Source of the DNA: Myxococcales bacterium UBA1238
Lineage (GTDB): Bacteria > Myxococcota_A > Bradymonadia > UBA7976 > UBA1532
DNA length: 28,025 nucleotides
Reading direction: 5' to 3'
NCBI GenBank assembly: GCA_002309015.1
Contig: DBWM01000028.1
Span: 7,001-35,025 of the forward strand
The position numbers and the translations under genes are program-made. The number at the start of each line of letters is the position of its first letter. Positions within the stretch are counted from its first letter, which is position 1. Shown piece by piece: positions 1 to 7,010 of this stretch. The notes beneath the pieces are model-generated. The model saw only the letters and a program-made list of their open reading frames with translations. It was not told the DNA's origin and made no database searches.

Positions 1-109
1 CCGGCATCTCAGCCAGAGCAGAAACACAATCTCCTCTCAAACAACCCTCTTGCAAATTCAAATTGTGGCCTCAATATAGGCATAAACTTTCGCTTTTGGA
101 GAATGGGCG

Positions 110-820
110 ATGGATTACCCTCAGATCGATGACCTTTACCTCCCCAATCTTGCTCATGAACCGCTGAATCACGTGATCGGGCGCGTGGCGGGCGCGCTGC
201 TCGACGATGCCTCTCCTGAAAAGGCGATGGGGCAGGCCCTGGAAGAAAAGCGGCAGGCTTTTGAGACGCTGATTCGTAAAAAGGCTCACCCCTGGGGCGA
301 CAGTTTAAAAACGATCGATCAGAACGTCGATCGTCTGTGGCGCGGGACGCGGTCGCAGCTGAAGCTGAGCCTTGAGGCGCCCGATGAGGCGGTCGCGTCG
401 GCTGCGGCTGAAATCTGGCCCGTGTTCAACGATCTCCCCGATCCCACGCGCAAAGCCTACGCGGTGGAGTACGGCGCGTTGAGCGCGCTCTTGCCCAAGC
501 TTGAAGCCTTCGGCACAGAAAAGCTCAAGGCGGCCTTCGCTTACTGCTGGGTTAAGGCGCTCCGCGAGGCGTTCGAGGCGTTTCTGGCCAGGCAAGGCGC
601 AAACAGCCAGCTCAAGGCGTCTGCGGAGCTGGGGCAAACCCAAAAAGCGCGCGAGGCGATGCTCGATTGCTACGACGAGATTTGCGCGCGCATCAACGCG
701 ACGATGGTTTTGATGCCCGATGAAGCCCACGCGCAGCTGATCGCGCAGGTGAACCAAATCCTCGACGAATACCGCGTGAGCCAAAAGCTGAGTCAAAAAA
801 AGAAGAAGGACGAAGCGTAA
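110..820 (+). CDS. Hypothetical alpha-helical protein
   Basis: A 236-residue soluble protein with no signal peptide or membrane segment. The start is supported by GGAGA at 98-102, seven bases before the ATG. The sequence is rich in Ala, Glu, Lys and Leu and looks helical throughout, ending in a Lys-rich tail (SQKKKKDEA). No catalytic motif is visible. The general size and helical look recall DUF6261-like proteins, but I cannot establish that. It is divergent from the minus-strand nuclease gene that follows. It may be transcribed from a weak promoter (TTGCAA at 50-55, CAATAT at 72-77, 16-nt spacer), which is a guess. Function unknown; that the gene is real is fairly secure from length, ribosome-binding site and codon pattern. 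Confidence 0.75.
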   Translation: MDYPQIDDLYLPNLAHEPLNHVIGRVAGALLDDASPEKAMGQALEEKRQAFETLIRKKAHPWGDSLKTIDQNVDRLWRGTRSQLKLSLEAPDEAVASAAAEIWPVFNDLPDPTRKAYAVEYGALSALLPKLEAFGTEKLKAAFAYCWVKALREAFEAFLARQGANSQLKASAELGQTQKAREAMLDCYDEICARINATMVLMPDEAHAQLIAQVNQILDEYRVSQKLSQKKKKDEA

Positions 821-874
821 GCGGCCCCACGGAACCGCGCTCGGTTTTGAGATCGCCGTCGTTTGAGGCCTGCG

Positions 875-1819
875 TCAAGGTTGAAGCCCGGCGATTTCTT
901 CTGGGGAGAGGCCGGTAGATTTTGCAATGAACGCATCATCGATACCGGATTGCCTCAGGGCCAGGGCGATCTCAAGCGCCTTTTTACGTTCGCCTTCAGC
1001 CCTGCCTCTCGCCAAGCCTTCGCGTTCGCCTTCAGCCCTGCCTCTCGCCAGGCCTTCGCGTTCGCCTTTGCGTTCTGCGCTCCTGAGGCCGGAGATGTAG
1101 TCGCGTTCGGCCTTTTCCTGCCTGAACTGGGCGTACCACAGCTCGTCGTCAGCGCTGATCAGCGATAATGCCTGATGGGCTTTCATGAGGCCTTCCTCCT
1201 TTCGTATCAGCTGCTGGATGAGCCCGCATTTTTCGGGATCATCGGCATCTTTTAAGAATATAGCCCAATTTTCGAGGGCCGTGTTGGATTCGAGGGAAGC
1301 CTCTAATGTTGCAACCTTGGGCAGCTCGATGAACACGATGTTGAGCGCATTGGCGAGTTCGCGGCCGTCTTTTGTGCGCATCGCGTAGCGGCTCACGGGA
1401 TCCGTTGAGGTCACGCCCGATTGCGGCACGTATTCAAAATCGAGCACCGAAATCTGGTAGACCGTGGGCGCTTTCTCCCAGTCGGTGCTGCGCTTCATGC
1501 GCGAGGACGCGAGGCGCGCCACCAGGTATTCCGCGCGCTGCCCGTAATCGTATTCGCGGCGGTAAGCCTGCATCTCGATCTCGGCGGCCATCCCGTCGTC
1601 GAAGCGGCATGAAATATCGAAGCTGACGCCCCGGTGCCCCACATACTCGATGGGGGCCTCGTTCTGCGAGATCTCCCATGTGGCAATCCTGCGCTCGGTG
1701 GCGGCTTCAAGAAACGCGTGCATCGCCGCCCGGGAAGCCTCGTTCGGCTGCGTAAAGAGCGCCTTAAAAGTCGAATCGATGCGCGGATTTAAGAGCGCTC
1801 CGGTTCTCGCCTGGGCCAC
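875..1819 (-). CDS. Rpn-family PD-(D/E)XK nuclease / putative transposase, start frameshifted
   Basis: This is a 314-residue protein of the Rpn (recombination-promoting nuclease) / PD-(D/E)XK transposase-like family. The N-terminal NPRIDSTFKALF block, the nuclease core with Asp68, Glu82 and Gln84 (DISCRFDD then EIEMQAYRR), and a charged GER/GRAEGE tail ending in TGLSPEEIAGLQP are typical of the family. Such proteins cut DNA and are linked to recombination and gene mobility. The longest open frame starts at a GTG at 1819 that lacks a ribosome-binding site. A strong GGAGG (complement of 1849-1853) sits seven bases before an ATG at 1841 that is out of frame. Removing one C near 1832-1833 would join them and give MTDEEEYVAQARTG, a plausible natural N-terminus. 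So the gene carries either a real frameshift or a sequencing error. The C-terminal tail contains a 36-bp tandem duplication. Confidence 0.85.
   Translation of the reverse strand: MAQARTGALLNPRIDSTFKALFTQPNEASRAAMHAFLEAATERRIATWEISQNEAPIEYVGHRGVSFDISCRFDDGMAAEIEMQAYRREYDYGQRAEYLVARLASSRMKRSTDWEKAPTVYQISVLDFEYVPQSGVTSTDPVSRYAMRTKDGRELANALNIVFIELPKVATLEASLESNTALENWAIFLKDADDPEKCGLIQQLIRKEEGLMKAHQALSLISADDELWYAQFRQEKAERDYISGLRSAERKGEREGLARGRAEGEREGLARGRAEGERKKALEIALALRQSGIDDAFIAKSTGLSPEEIAGLQP
987..1058 (-). repeat. 36-bp tandem duplication in the nuclease tail
   Basis: Two adjacent 36-bp units (987-1022 and 1023-1058) differ at one base, and a truncated third copy of about 10 bp follows at 1059-1068. 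In frame they encode a 12-residue unit of the GLARGRAEGERE type. Repeated charged units of this sort are common at Rpn C-termini and can change copy number by slippage without breaking the frame. Confidence 0.9.
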
Positions 1820-1881
1820 ATATTCTTCTTCGGTCAGTCATCGGTTCACCTCCAGGCGAAATCTGAGAGATCTGCGCACAG

Positions 1882-2030
1882 ATGTCCAGATGTTCGAACT
1901 GCAAAACGCCGTCTTATGTGCATCTGCGCCGTAGTGAACTTCAGAGCCCGGGCAAACCGGCTGCGAATCCTGCGGCGGCATCTGGGAGACCGATCGCTGC
2001 AGTGGCGTGACGCCAGTAATGGTTCTCTGA
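1882..2030 (+). pseudogene. Possible broken zinc-ribbon mini-gene
   Basis: An ATG at 1882, with GAGAGA about 12 bases upstream, opens MSRCSNCKTPSYVHL, a CxxC knuckle. A second CxxC knuckle, CESCGGIWETDRC, lies downstream in a different frame and runs to a TGA at 2028-2030. Together they resemble a zf-TFIIB-type zinc ribbon (CPxC ... CPxCxGxW) split by a frameshift within roughly 1930-1955. This could also be chance, because the stretch is short. It sits between the divergent start region of the nuclease gene and the convergent end of the barrel-protein gene. Confidence 0.3.
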
Positions 2031-2055
2031 CGCCCGCCTCCCTCTCCGCATGAAC

Positions 2056-2568
2056 TCAGAACGTGAATCCAAGGCCGGTGGTGAGATGGAAGAGGGGAAG
2101 GATGCTGGATCTTTCATCTACGGGCGCGTCGTTGTCGGCGCATTTGTTGAGGCTCATGTAAAACTCGACAGGAATGTAAAACCTCTCGGAGAGTTTGATG
2201 TCGAATTCGGCGCCGATCCGGCCCGCGAGGCCTTCCGCATCGTCGATGAGCTTAATGGGGTTAAAACCGATGCCCAGGTTGATCGATGCGGCGAAGCGGT
2301 CGCCATCAAAAAGGTAAAAATGGGGCTCAAGCAGGATGCCCGTGAGGGTGGTGGTCAGGTAGAGTCCCACGCCTGGGGAGATCCGATAGCCCAGACTTGC
2401 GAGGCCAGAGGGAAAGACGGGCTCATAGAGATAAAAAATGGCGCCTCCTTCGAGTTTGAGATCGTATTCGGCTGCGCGTTCGGCCGATGCCTCTGTGGCC
2501 GTCATCGAAGGCTCTGCCCAGGCGGGCATGTTGAGGGCGAGAAGGGTTGCGAGCATTTTCACGTTCAT
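2056..2568 (-). CDS. Small secreted beta-barrel-like outer membrane protein
   Basis: A 170-residue exported protein. I chose the ATG at 2568 because AGGAG (complement of 2575-2579) lies six bases upstream and the protein then opens with a clean signal peptide, cut after about residue 18 (ALNMPAWA|EPS). A longer in-frame extension to 2622 has no such support. The mature part alternates polar and hydrophobic residues in strand-like blocks (GAIFYLYEP, GVGLYLTTTL, AASINLGIGF, FYIPVEFYM) and ends in Phe (TTGLGFTF), as expected for an outer-membrane barrel of about eight strands. No specific family recognised. It is monocistronic as far as can be seen. Confidence 0.75.
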   Translation of the reverse strand: MNVKMLATLLALNMPAWAEPSMTATEASAERAAEYDLKLEGGAIFYLYEPVFPSGLASLGYRISPGVGLYLTTTLTGILLEPHFYLFDGDRFAASINLGIGFNPIKLIDDAEGLAGRIGAEFDIKLSERFYIPVEFYMSLNKCADNDAPVDERSSILPLFHLTTGLGFTF

Positions 2569-2765
2569 AAAAAACTCCTGATTGAAGCTGATGCGGGAGT
2601 CTCTTTGCATAAAGCGTGCCAACGCCTCGCATGTGAGATTTCGCAGCGATTCTGAGCGGCTGTTTTGGGCCCGCCTGGAATGCGGATATCAGGAATAGGA
2701 GGAAGTTCGCTCCACTGAGAGGTCACTTTACTCCATCCTTGCGGCGTCATTCCCTCGGCCCGTTC

Positions 2766-2829
2766 GTCCTGCGCACCTGTGGCCGGAAGTCGCATTCGGC
2801 CTTTTCCTGCCTGAACCGGGCGTACCACA
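2766..2829 (-). pseudogene. Fragment of a second Rpn-type nuclease gene
   Basis: These 64 bases match 1072-1140 of the nearby nuclease gene closely, with a 5-base deletion (GATGT in the intact gene) and a handful of substitutions. The part after the deletion reads WYARFRQEKAE on the minus strand, the counterpart of WYAQFRQEKAE in the intact protein. Flanking bases diverge at once, so this is an isolated scrap of a decayed paralogue or of an earlier insertion. Confidence 0.7.
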
Positions 2830-3007
2830 CGTCGGTTTACCTCACCGCGGAAAACACACCCCAGGCAGAAACTGCGCGCCCTTCACGGCCATCTCCGCCC
2901 GCCGCCAGGGCCCCTCATTTTTCACGGCCGGGCGCAGTCTAAGACCTTCATTTTTTTGTAGTTTTTTGTCTGCCATCGCGCGTCGATCTGGCAGTCTTTG
3001 GCGTAGG

Positions 3008-3044
3008 GTGATAAATCACGCGTCCACTCCTGGATTTGTCCAGG
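3008..3044 (+). promoter_or_regulatory. Two palindromes before the PHP gene
   Basis: GTGATAAATCAC (3008-3019) is a 5-bp-arm palindrome, and CCTGGATTTGTCCAGG (3029-3044) has 6-bp arms around a 4-base centre. The second contains the only plausible ribosome-binding bases (CCAGG) for the ATG at 3049, so in RNA a hairpin could mask them. Operator or RNA-switch roles are inference. Confidence 0.35.
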
Positions 3045-3048
3045 CTTT

Positions 3049-3993
3049 ATGTGTGAGGCACCTGTGCTGATTGATCTTCATGGCAATCCTGCCGAGCTTT
3101 CTCCCGCTGCTTTCGCCAAGGCGGCGGTTGCTGCGGGTCTGGACGCGGTCGTGGTGACCGATTCCAACCGCACCGATCGGCTCGATGATTATCTCGATGC
3201 GCTCGAAGATGCGGGCGTGGCGGCTTATGCGGGCGTCGAACTGACGCTGGATCGCGGAACGCTCGTCTTTATTCCGCGCGATTTGGACGACGCTTTTTTT
3301 GATGAAGTCTGGCCTCAGAGCTGGACCCTGGAAAGCGCGCTCTCCTATGTGAGCAAATTTGACGGCATCCTGATCGGTGGGCATCCCTATTGCCGCGATT
3401 TGGGCAACATCTTTGGTGATCGCATCTATCAGGTCAAAGGTCTGGCCGCCCTCGAAGTGCGCGTCGGCCGCGGAAAGATGCAATGGGACAACATGGCCGA
3501 CACCGCCGCGGATCGTTTGCAGCTGGTTCGCGTGGGCGGATCGGGTGACGGCAAATGGGTGGGACGTGCGGCCACCTCCATAAAAGGTGACATCGAGACG
3601 CAGCCCGAATTGGTGGAGGCGATAGAAGCCCGCCTTTGCTGGCCCGTGGAATTTGAGCCCCTGAACGAGCCTCGCGATCGCTCGCTGCCCGAACCTTCAC
3701 GCCCGAGTTTTGGTCCCCGCGATGAGGGCGGCGAAGAGAGGCCCCGCGGAGAACATCGCAGCTACGACGACAGAAGATCGCCTCGCGGTGGACGCCCTTA
3801 CGGAGATCGCCGCAGCTTTGGGGATCGCGAGAAGAGCGAAGGCGGAGACGAGGGCCGCAGTTTTTCACCGCGCCGGAGCATGGGTGAGCGCAGAAGCTTC
3901 CCGGGGCATGGCCGAAACGATCATCGAAGCCGCGATGGCGGAGGTCGTCCACCTCGCCGGGATTCCGGTCGCCCTCCTCGCCGCGAGCATTGA
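3049..3993 (+). CDS. PHP-fold protein with degenerate metal site and Arg-rich tail
   Basis: A 314-residue protein. Residues 1-205 follow the PHP (polymerase and histidinol phosphatase) fold: DLHGN at 9-13, VVVTDSN at 34-40, GVEL at 62-65, GGHPY at 110-114. In active PHP phosphoesterases the first motif is HxH, the second contains TDH and the last is near SDAH. Here the second His is Asn13, the TDH His is Ser39, and the final motif region reads GSGDGKWVG (164-172). His11, Glu64 and His112 remain. Residues 206-314 form a disordered tail rich in Arg, Gly, Asp and Ser with repeated RRSFGDR/RRSxG-like units, resembling RNA-binding RGG-type tails. The loss of ligands suggests a changed or absent hydrolase activity and perhaps a nucleic-acid-binding role; this is inference. 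No good ribosome-binding site is visible apart from CCAGG. Confidence 0.8.
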   Translation: MCEAPVLIDLHGNPAELSPAAFAKAAVAAGLDAVVVTDSNRTDRLDDYLDALEDAGVAAYAGVELTLDRGTLVFIPRDLDDAFFDEVWPQSWTLESALSYVSKFDGILIGGHPYCRDLGNIFGDRIYQVKGLAALEVRVGRGKMQWDNMADTAADRLQLVRVGGSGDGKWVGRAATSIKGDIETQPELVEAIEARLCWPVEFEPLNEPRDRSLPEPSRPSFGPRDEGGEERPRGEHRSYDDRRSPRGGRPYGDRRSFGDREKSEGGDEGRSFSPRRSMGERRSFPGHGRNDHRSRDGGGRPPRRDSGRPPRREH

Positions 3994-4154
3994 TCCCCCC
4001 GAACCGATCCTGACCTCTTTTTCACCTCTGTTCTCACCAGCCAAAGCCCGGAAGCTCCATCCATCGTAAGTTCAAAAGCCGCAAGCCGGTCTGTAAGAAG
4101 CCGAATCCGATGTTTGGGGCGGAGCCTGAGGGGTGAAGAGAGGGCAGGGAGGGC

Positions 4155-4382
4155 TCCGGTTGCCACCCGAAGCTGCGATCGCGCTCAGATCGGGCTCCGG
4201 TTGCCACCCGAAGCGGTCATAACAGCAAATTCATCACTTCGGTTGCCACCCGAAGCGGTCATAACAGCAAATTTTTAACTTCGGTTGCCACCCGAAGCTG
4301 TATCTGACCCTCGATCGGAACTTCGGGTGCCACCCGAAGCAGGGTTTGACCCCCGATCGCAGGTTCGGGTGCCACCCGAAGC
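4155..4382. repeat. Six palindromic elements at ~42-bp spacing
   Basis: A 17-base core, CGG(T/G)TGCCACCCGAAGC, occurs at 4157, 4198, 4240, 4282, 4324 and 4366, that is at steps of 41, 42, 42, 42 and 42. The copy at 4321-4339, CTTCGGGTGCCACCCGAAG, is a perfect palindrome with 9-bp arms around one base. The last copy has 8-bp arms, and the copies with GGTTG carry one T/C mismatch. Spacers vary; those after copies 2 and 3 are nearly identical, and those after copies 1, 4 and 5 contain GATCG. The array lies between the PHP gene and the permease gene. It could be an operator array, a set of RNA hairpins in a leader, or an amplified repeat family. Confidence 0.9.
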
Positions 4383-4461
4383 AGGGTTTCATCGTTTATC
4401 GGCGCTTTCCCCAATGGCCCATCGGCCCAAACGCTGGCGATCTTTAAAAAGAGAGTTGCCC

Positions 4462-6195
4462 ATGGAGCCCCAATGTCGCAATGCGGGCGAGCATCCCGCT
4501 GAAAATCCGCCGGTCTCGCTTTTGACGCTGCTTTTGTTTCCGCTCAAAGAATGGGCGCATGTGCGGCATCAGGTTCGGGCGCTGCTCCGGATGATCGCGC
4601 TCTTTTTGCTGGGGATTGGGTTTATGGTCGCAAGCTACCAGGCGGCTTTGTGGCTCTTTCGGCAGTATGCCGAGCTTGGGAGGCTGGCGCCGGCGCTGGT
4701 TCAGAAGACCCTCGAACTTTTGATGGCGTTCTTTTTTGGGCTGCTCACGTTCTCCTCGGCGCTGGGGGCGTTCTCTTCATTTTATATGCGCGAGGACTTA
4801 CCGCTGCTGATGGTGGCGCCGGTGCCTTTGGGGCGGCTCTTTTTATCGAGGTTCGCTCAAACATGGGTTCAGGCCTCGTGGATGATGCTCTCTTTTGCGC
4901 TGCCGATTCTTTGGGCGTCGGGACCGGTGCTGAAGGCGCCGTTTGCGTATTATCTGGCGCTCACCGCAGGGTTCATTCCGCTTTCGATGACGGGTTCGGC
5001 GATCGGTTGTTTGCTGGCGATGGCGCTTTCGAGGGTGTTTCCGGCCAGGAGGAACCGTCAGGCGTTCTTTGTGCTCGCGATGGGGCTGTTCCTTTGCGGT
5101 TATCTGGCGCTTCGCTGGGCTGAACCTGAGCGCTATTTTAATGCCGAGGGCTTTGCGCAGCTCGTGCAGCTGCTGAATCGCATCGATCCGGCAACTGTGG
5201 GCAAACATCCTGCGGGCTGGTTGCTTTGTGCGCTCTTTTCGGGGCTTTCGGGTCGCTGGGGGATGGCTGTTTTAAACGGGACGCTGCTTCTCCTGGGATG
5301 CGGGGTGACGGTGGCCCTTGGGGCAGCCTTTGCGAAGGCGACCTGGAGGCGGAGCTTTGCCCTTTATTTGGAGGGGTCGGTCGAAAAACCGGCGATCGCA
5401 TCGAAAGCGCGTCCTCTCCCGGCCAAAAAAGCCGCCAAAGTGGCTTCTCCATTGTGGGCGCTCTATCGAAGAGACACGCTCATCTTCTTTCGGAGTGCGG
5501 GGCAGTGGTCCCAGCTTCTGCTCGTGGCCGCGTTGGTGGTGGTCTATATCTTCAATTTTAAGCATCTCGATCTGCTCATCAAATCGGGCATCTTAGGGAC
5601 GCGGGGACTCTTCTTCATCAACCTTCTTCTGGGGACGATGGTGGCTGCCGTGCTCGCGGCGCGTTTTTTGTACCCCTCCGTCAGCCTCGAAGGGCACGCG
5701 TTCTGGATCTGTCAGGCGGCCCCTTTGCCCGTCGAGGTTCTTTTAAAGTCCAAGGTGCTTTGGGGATTTCTGCCCCTTTGCGGATGTTGTCTCCTCCTGA
5801 ACATCGTAAGCAACCTGATGGTGCGTTTGCCCTTTTGTGAGTCGGCCTGCTCGGCGCTGCTCACGCTTTTATGCGCTTACGCCTATACCGGAATGGCGGT
5901 GGGGATGGGGGCATGCGATGCGCGGTTCGACGATCCGAACCCGGCCAAGATTGCAAGCAGTCTCGGGGCTGTGCTTTTTATGCTCTGCTGTCTGCTGGCG
6001 ACCGGGTTGCTTACGGCGCTCTGTTTGCCCTGCTTTTTGATGTTGCGGCAGTTTGAAAACTTTCAGACATTGCCCGATGGGCCCGGCGTTTGGCTCCGCA
6101 TCGCTCTGTTTGTGGCGGGCATCGCTCTGGCCTTTGCGATTCACCGCGCGCCGCTCCTTTTGGGGGCTCGCGCTTTAAGGAGAACTCAAGCATGA
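4462..6195 (+). CDS. ABC-2-type exporter permease, multi-spanning
   Basis: A 577-residue membrane protein with roughly 12-14 hydrophobic segments spread along the chain (e.g. LFLLGIGFMVASYQAALWLF, LLLVAALVVVYIFNF, LFMLCCLLATGLLTALCL). The cytoplasmic motif EDLPLLMVAPVPLGRLFLSRF fits the putative ABC exporter permease family (PF16949-like), in which a DLP-LL-APV block is typical. I start at ATG 4462. The open frame runs back to 4285, but that part merely translates the palindromic repeats into a PPEAGFDPRS-type peptide and has no ribosome-binding site. GAGAG at 4451-4455 is a modest Shine-Dalgarno for 4462. No ATPase partner gene is adjacent, so it would have to use one encoded elsewhere. Its stop overlaps the sirtuin start by ATGA, so the two are translationally coupled. 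Confidence 0.8.
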   Translation: MEPQCRNAGEHPAENPPVSLLTLLLFPLKEWAHVRHQVRALLRMIALFLLGIGFMVASYQAALWLFRQYAELGRLAPALVQKTLELLMAFFFGLLTFSSALGAFSSFYMREDLPLLMVAPVPLGRLFLSRFAQTWVQASWMMLSFALPILWASGPVLKAPFAYYLALTAGFIPLSMTGSAIGCLLAMALSRVFPARRNRQAFFVLAMGLFLCGYLALRWAEPERYFNAEGFAQLVQLLNRIDPATVGKHPAGWLLCALFSGLSGRWGMAVLNGTLLLLGCGVTVALGAAFAKATWRRSFALYLEGSVEKPAIASKARPLPAKKAAKVASPLWALYRRDTLIFFRSAGQWSQLLLVAALVVVYIFNFKHLDLLIKSGILGTRGLFFINLLLGTMVAAVLAARFLYPSVSLEGHAFWICQAAPLPVEVLLKSKVLWGFLPLCGCCLLLNIVSNLMVRLPFCESACSALLTLLCAYAYTGMAVGMGACDARFDDPNPAKIASSLGAVLFMLCCLLATGLLTALCLPCFLMLRQFENFQTLPDGPGVWLRIALFVAGIALAFAIHRAPLLLGARALRRTQA

Positions 6196-6941
6196 CCGAC
6201 GTCATCAACCAAATGACCGAAATGATGCGGAAAGCGAACCGCATTTTAATCTTTACGGGCGCTGGAGCGAGCGTCGATTCCGGCATTCCGGATTTCCGGA
6301 GCCCTGGAGGCATCTGGTCCACGATGGATCCGGAGAGTCTCTCCACGGACGCATTCTACGGCGGACCCAAAGGAAGGGCTCTCTTCTGGCGAACCTGGCG
6401 CGCGCTGTACGAAAGCTGCGGTAATCCCAAGCCCAACGGCACGCATTTAGCCTGTGCAAAACTTGAGGCGATGGGAAAAACCCTGGGACTCCTCACGCAA
6501 AACATTGACGGGCTGCACCAAGCCGCGGGCTTCCGCAATGTAAGAGAATTGCACGGTAACATGCAGAGCTGCTACTGCCTGAAATGCAAACAGACCGTAA
6601 CCGCAGACGAGGTGCTCAAGGTTTTAAAGGAAGGGCACCCTATCCCTACCTGCGAAAGCTGCGGGGGACCGGTTCGGCCCGATGTCGTAGTCTTCGGCGA
6701 CCCTCTCGACAGCGAAATCCTCGATACCGCAGATCAGTGGGCCCAGACTTGCGATCTTTGCATCGTGCTCGGATCGAGCCTGACGGTCTATCCAGCCGCT
6801 GCGATCCCCCGAATGGCGCGGCAAAGAGGCGCGGAACTGCTCATCGTCAACCGAGATCCCACGCCGATGGATTATCTGGCCACTTTGCGCGTCGGAATGT
6901 CGCTCAAAGACAGCTTTGTACCCGCAGTCGAGGCCCTCTGA
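6192..6941 (+). CDS. Sir2-family NAD-dependent protein deacylase (sirtuin)
   Basis: A 249-residue sirtuin that removes acyl groups from lysines using NAD+, releasing nicotinamide and O-acyl-ADP-ribose. Visible motifs: the NAD-binding GAGASVDSGIPDFR (23-36); TQNIDGLH (102-109); the catalytic His121 in RELHGN; a zinc site with Cys129/Cys132 and Cys154/Cys157; and the GSSLTVYPAA nucleotide motif (194-203). The length is normal for a single-domain bacterial enzyme. The start ATG 6192 overlaps the permease stop by 4 nt and has AAGGAGA eight bases upstream. All catalytic and zinc residues are present, so it should be active. Substrate unknown; the permease and Hsp70 neighbours are candidates only by position. 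Confidence 0.95.
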   Translation: MTDVINQMTEMMRKANRILIFTGAGASVDSGIPDFRSPGGIWSTMDPESLSTDAFYGGPKGRALFWRTWRALYESCGNPKPNGTHLACAKLEAMGKTLGLLTQNIDGLHQAAGFRNVRELHGNMQSCYCLKCKQTVTADEVLKVLKEGHPIPTCESCGGPVRPDVVVFGDPLDSEILDTADQWAQTCDLCIVLGSSLTVYPAAAIPRMARQRGAELLIVNRDPTPMDYLATLRVGMSLKDSFVPAVEAL

Positions 6942-7010
6942 GAACCATTTGCCTCTGTTTCAGCCTTCCGGGCTGCCCCCAGATCCCTTAAATCCTTTTT
7001 GCGAGCAAAT

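Larger units (their letters stand above)
2569..3048. other. Non-coding stretch with nuclease-gene scrap and palindromes
   Basis: About 480 bp with no convincing gene. It holds a fragment of a Rpn-type gene (2766-2829). An imperfect inverted repeat (ACTGCGCGCCC at 2871-2881, GGGCGCAGT at 2930-2938) is followed by T-rich sequence around 2948-2967 and could act as a weak terminator. Two short palindromes precede the PHP gene (3008-3019 and 3029-3044). Confidence 0.6.

Noticed and set aside
305..796. 163-codon minus-strand frame
   Set aside because: Mirror frame of the gene at 110-820, with no start signal and no recognisable protein features.
2050..2655. 201-codon plus-strand frame
   Set aside because: It is antisense to the secreted barrel-like gene, which has a signal peptide and ribosome-binding site; the plus frame has neither.
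3434..3952. 172-codon minus-strand frame over the PHP gene
   Set aside because: Arg/Ser/Cys-rich translation caused by the GC-rich tail region of the PHP gene on the other strand.
3710..4069. 119-codon plus-strand frame extending past the PHP stop
   Set aside because: It starts inside the PHP gene, has no ribosome-binding site, and its Ala-rich composition looks like an out-of-frame reading of the Arg-rich tail.
4155..4382. CRISPR array
   Set aside because: The repeat core is only 17-20 bases, two spacers are almost identical to each other, others share GATCG blocks, and no cas gene is near. A palindrome array fits better.
4285..4461. N-terminal extension of the permease
   Set aside because: It translates the palindromic repeats into a PPEAGFDPRS-type peptide, has no ribosome-binding site and precedes the natural membrane-protein start.
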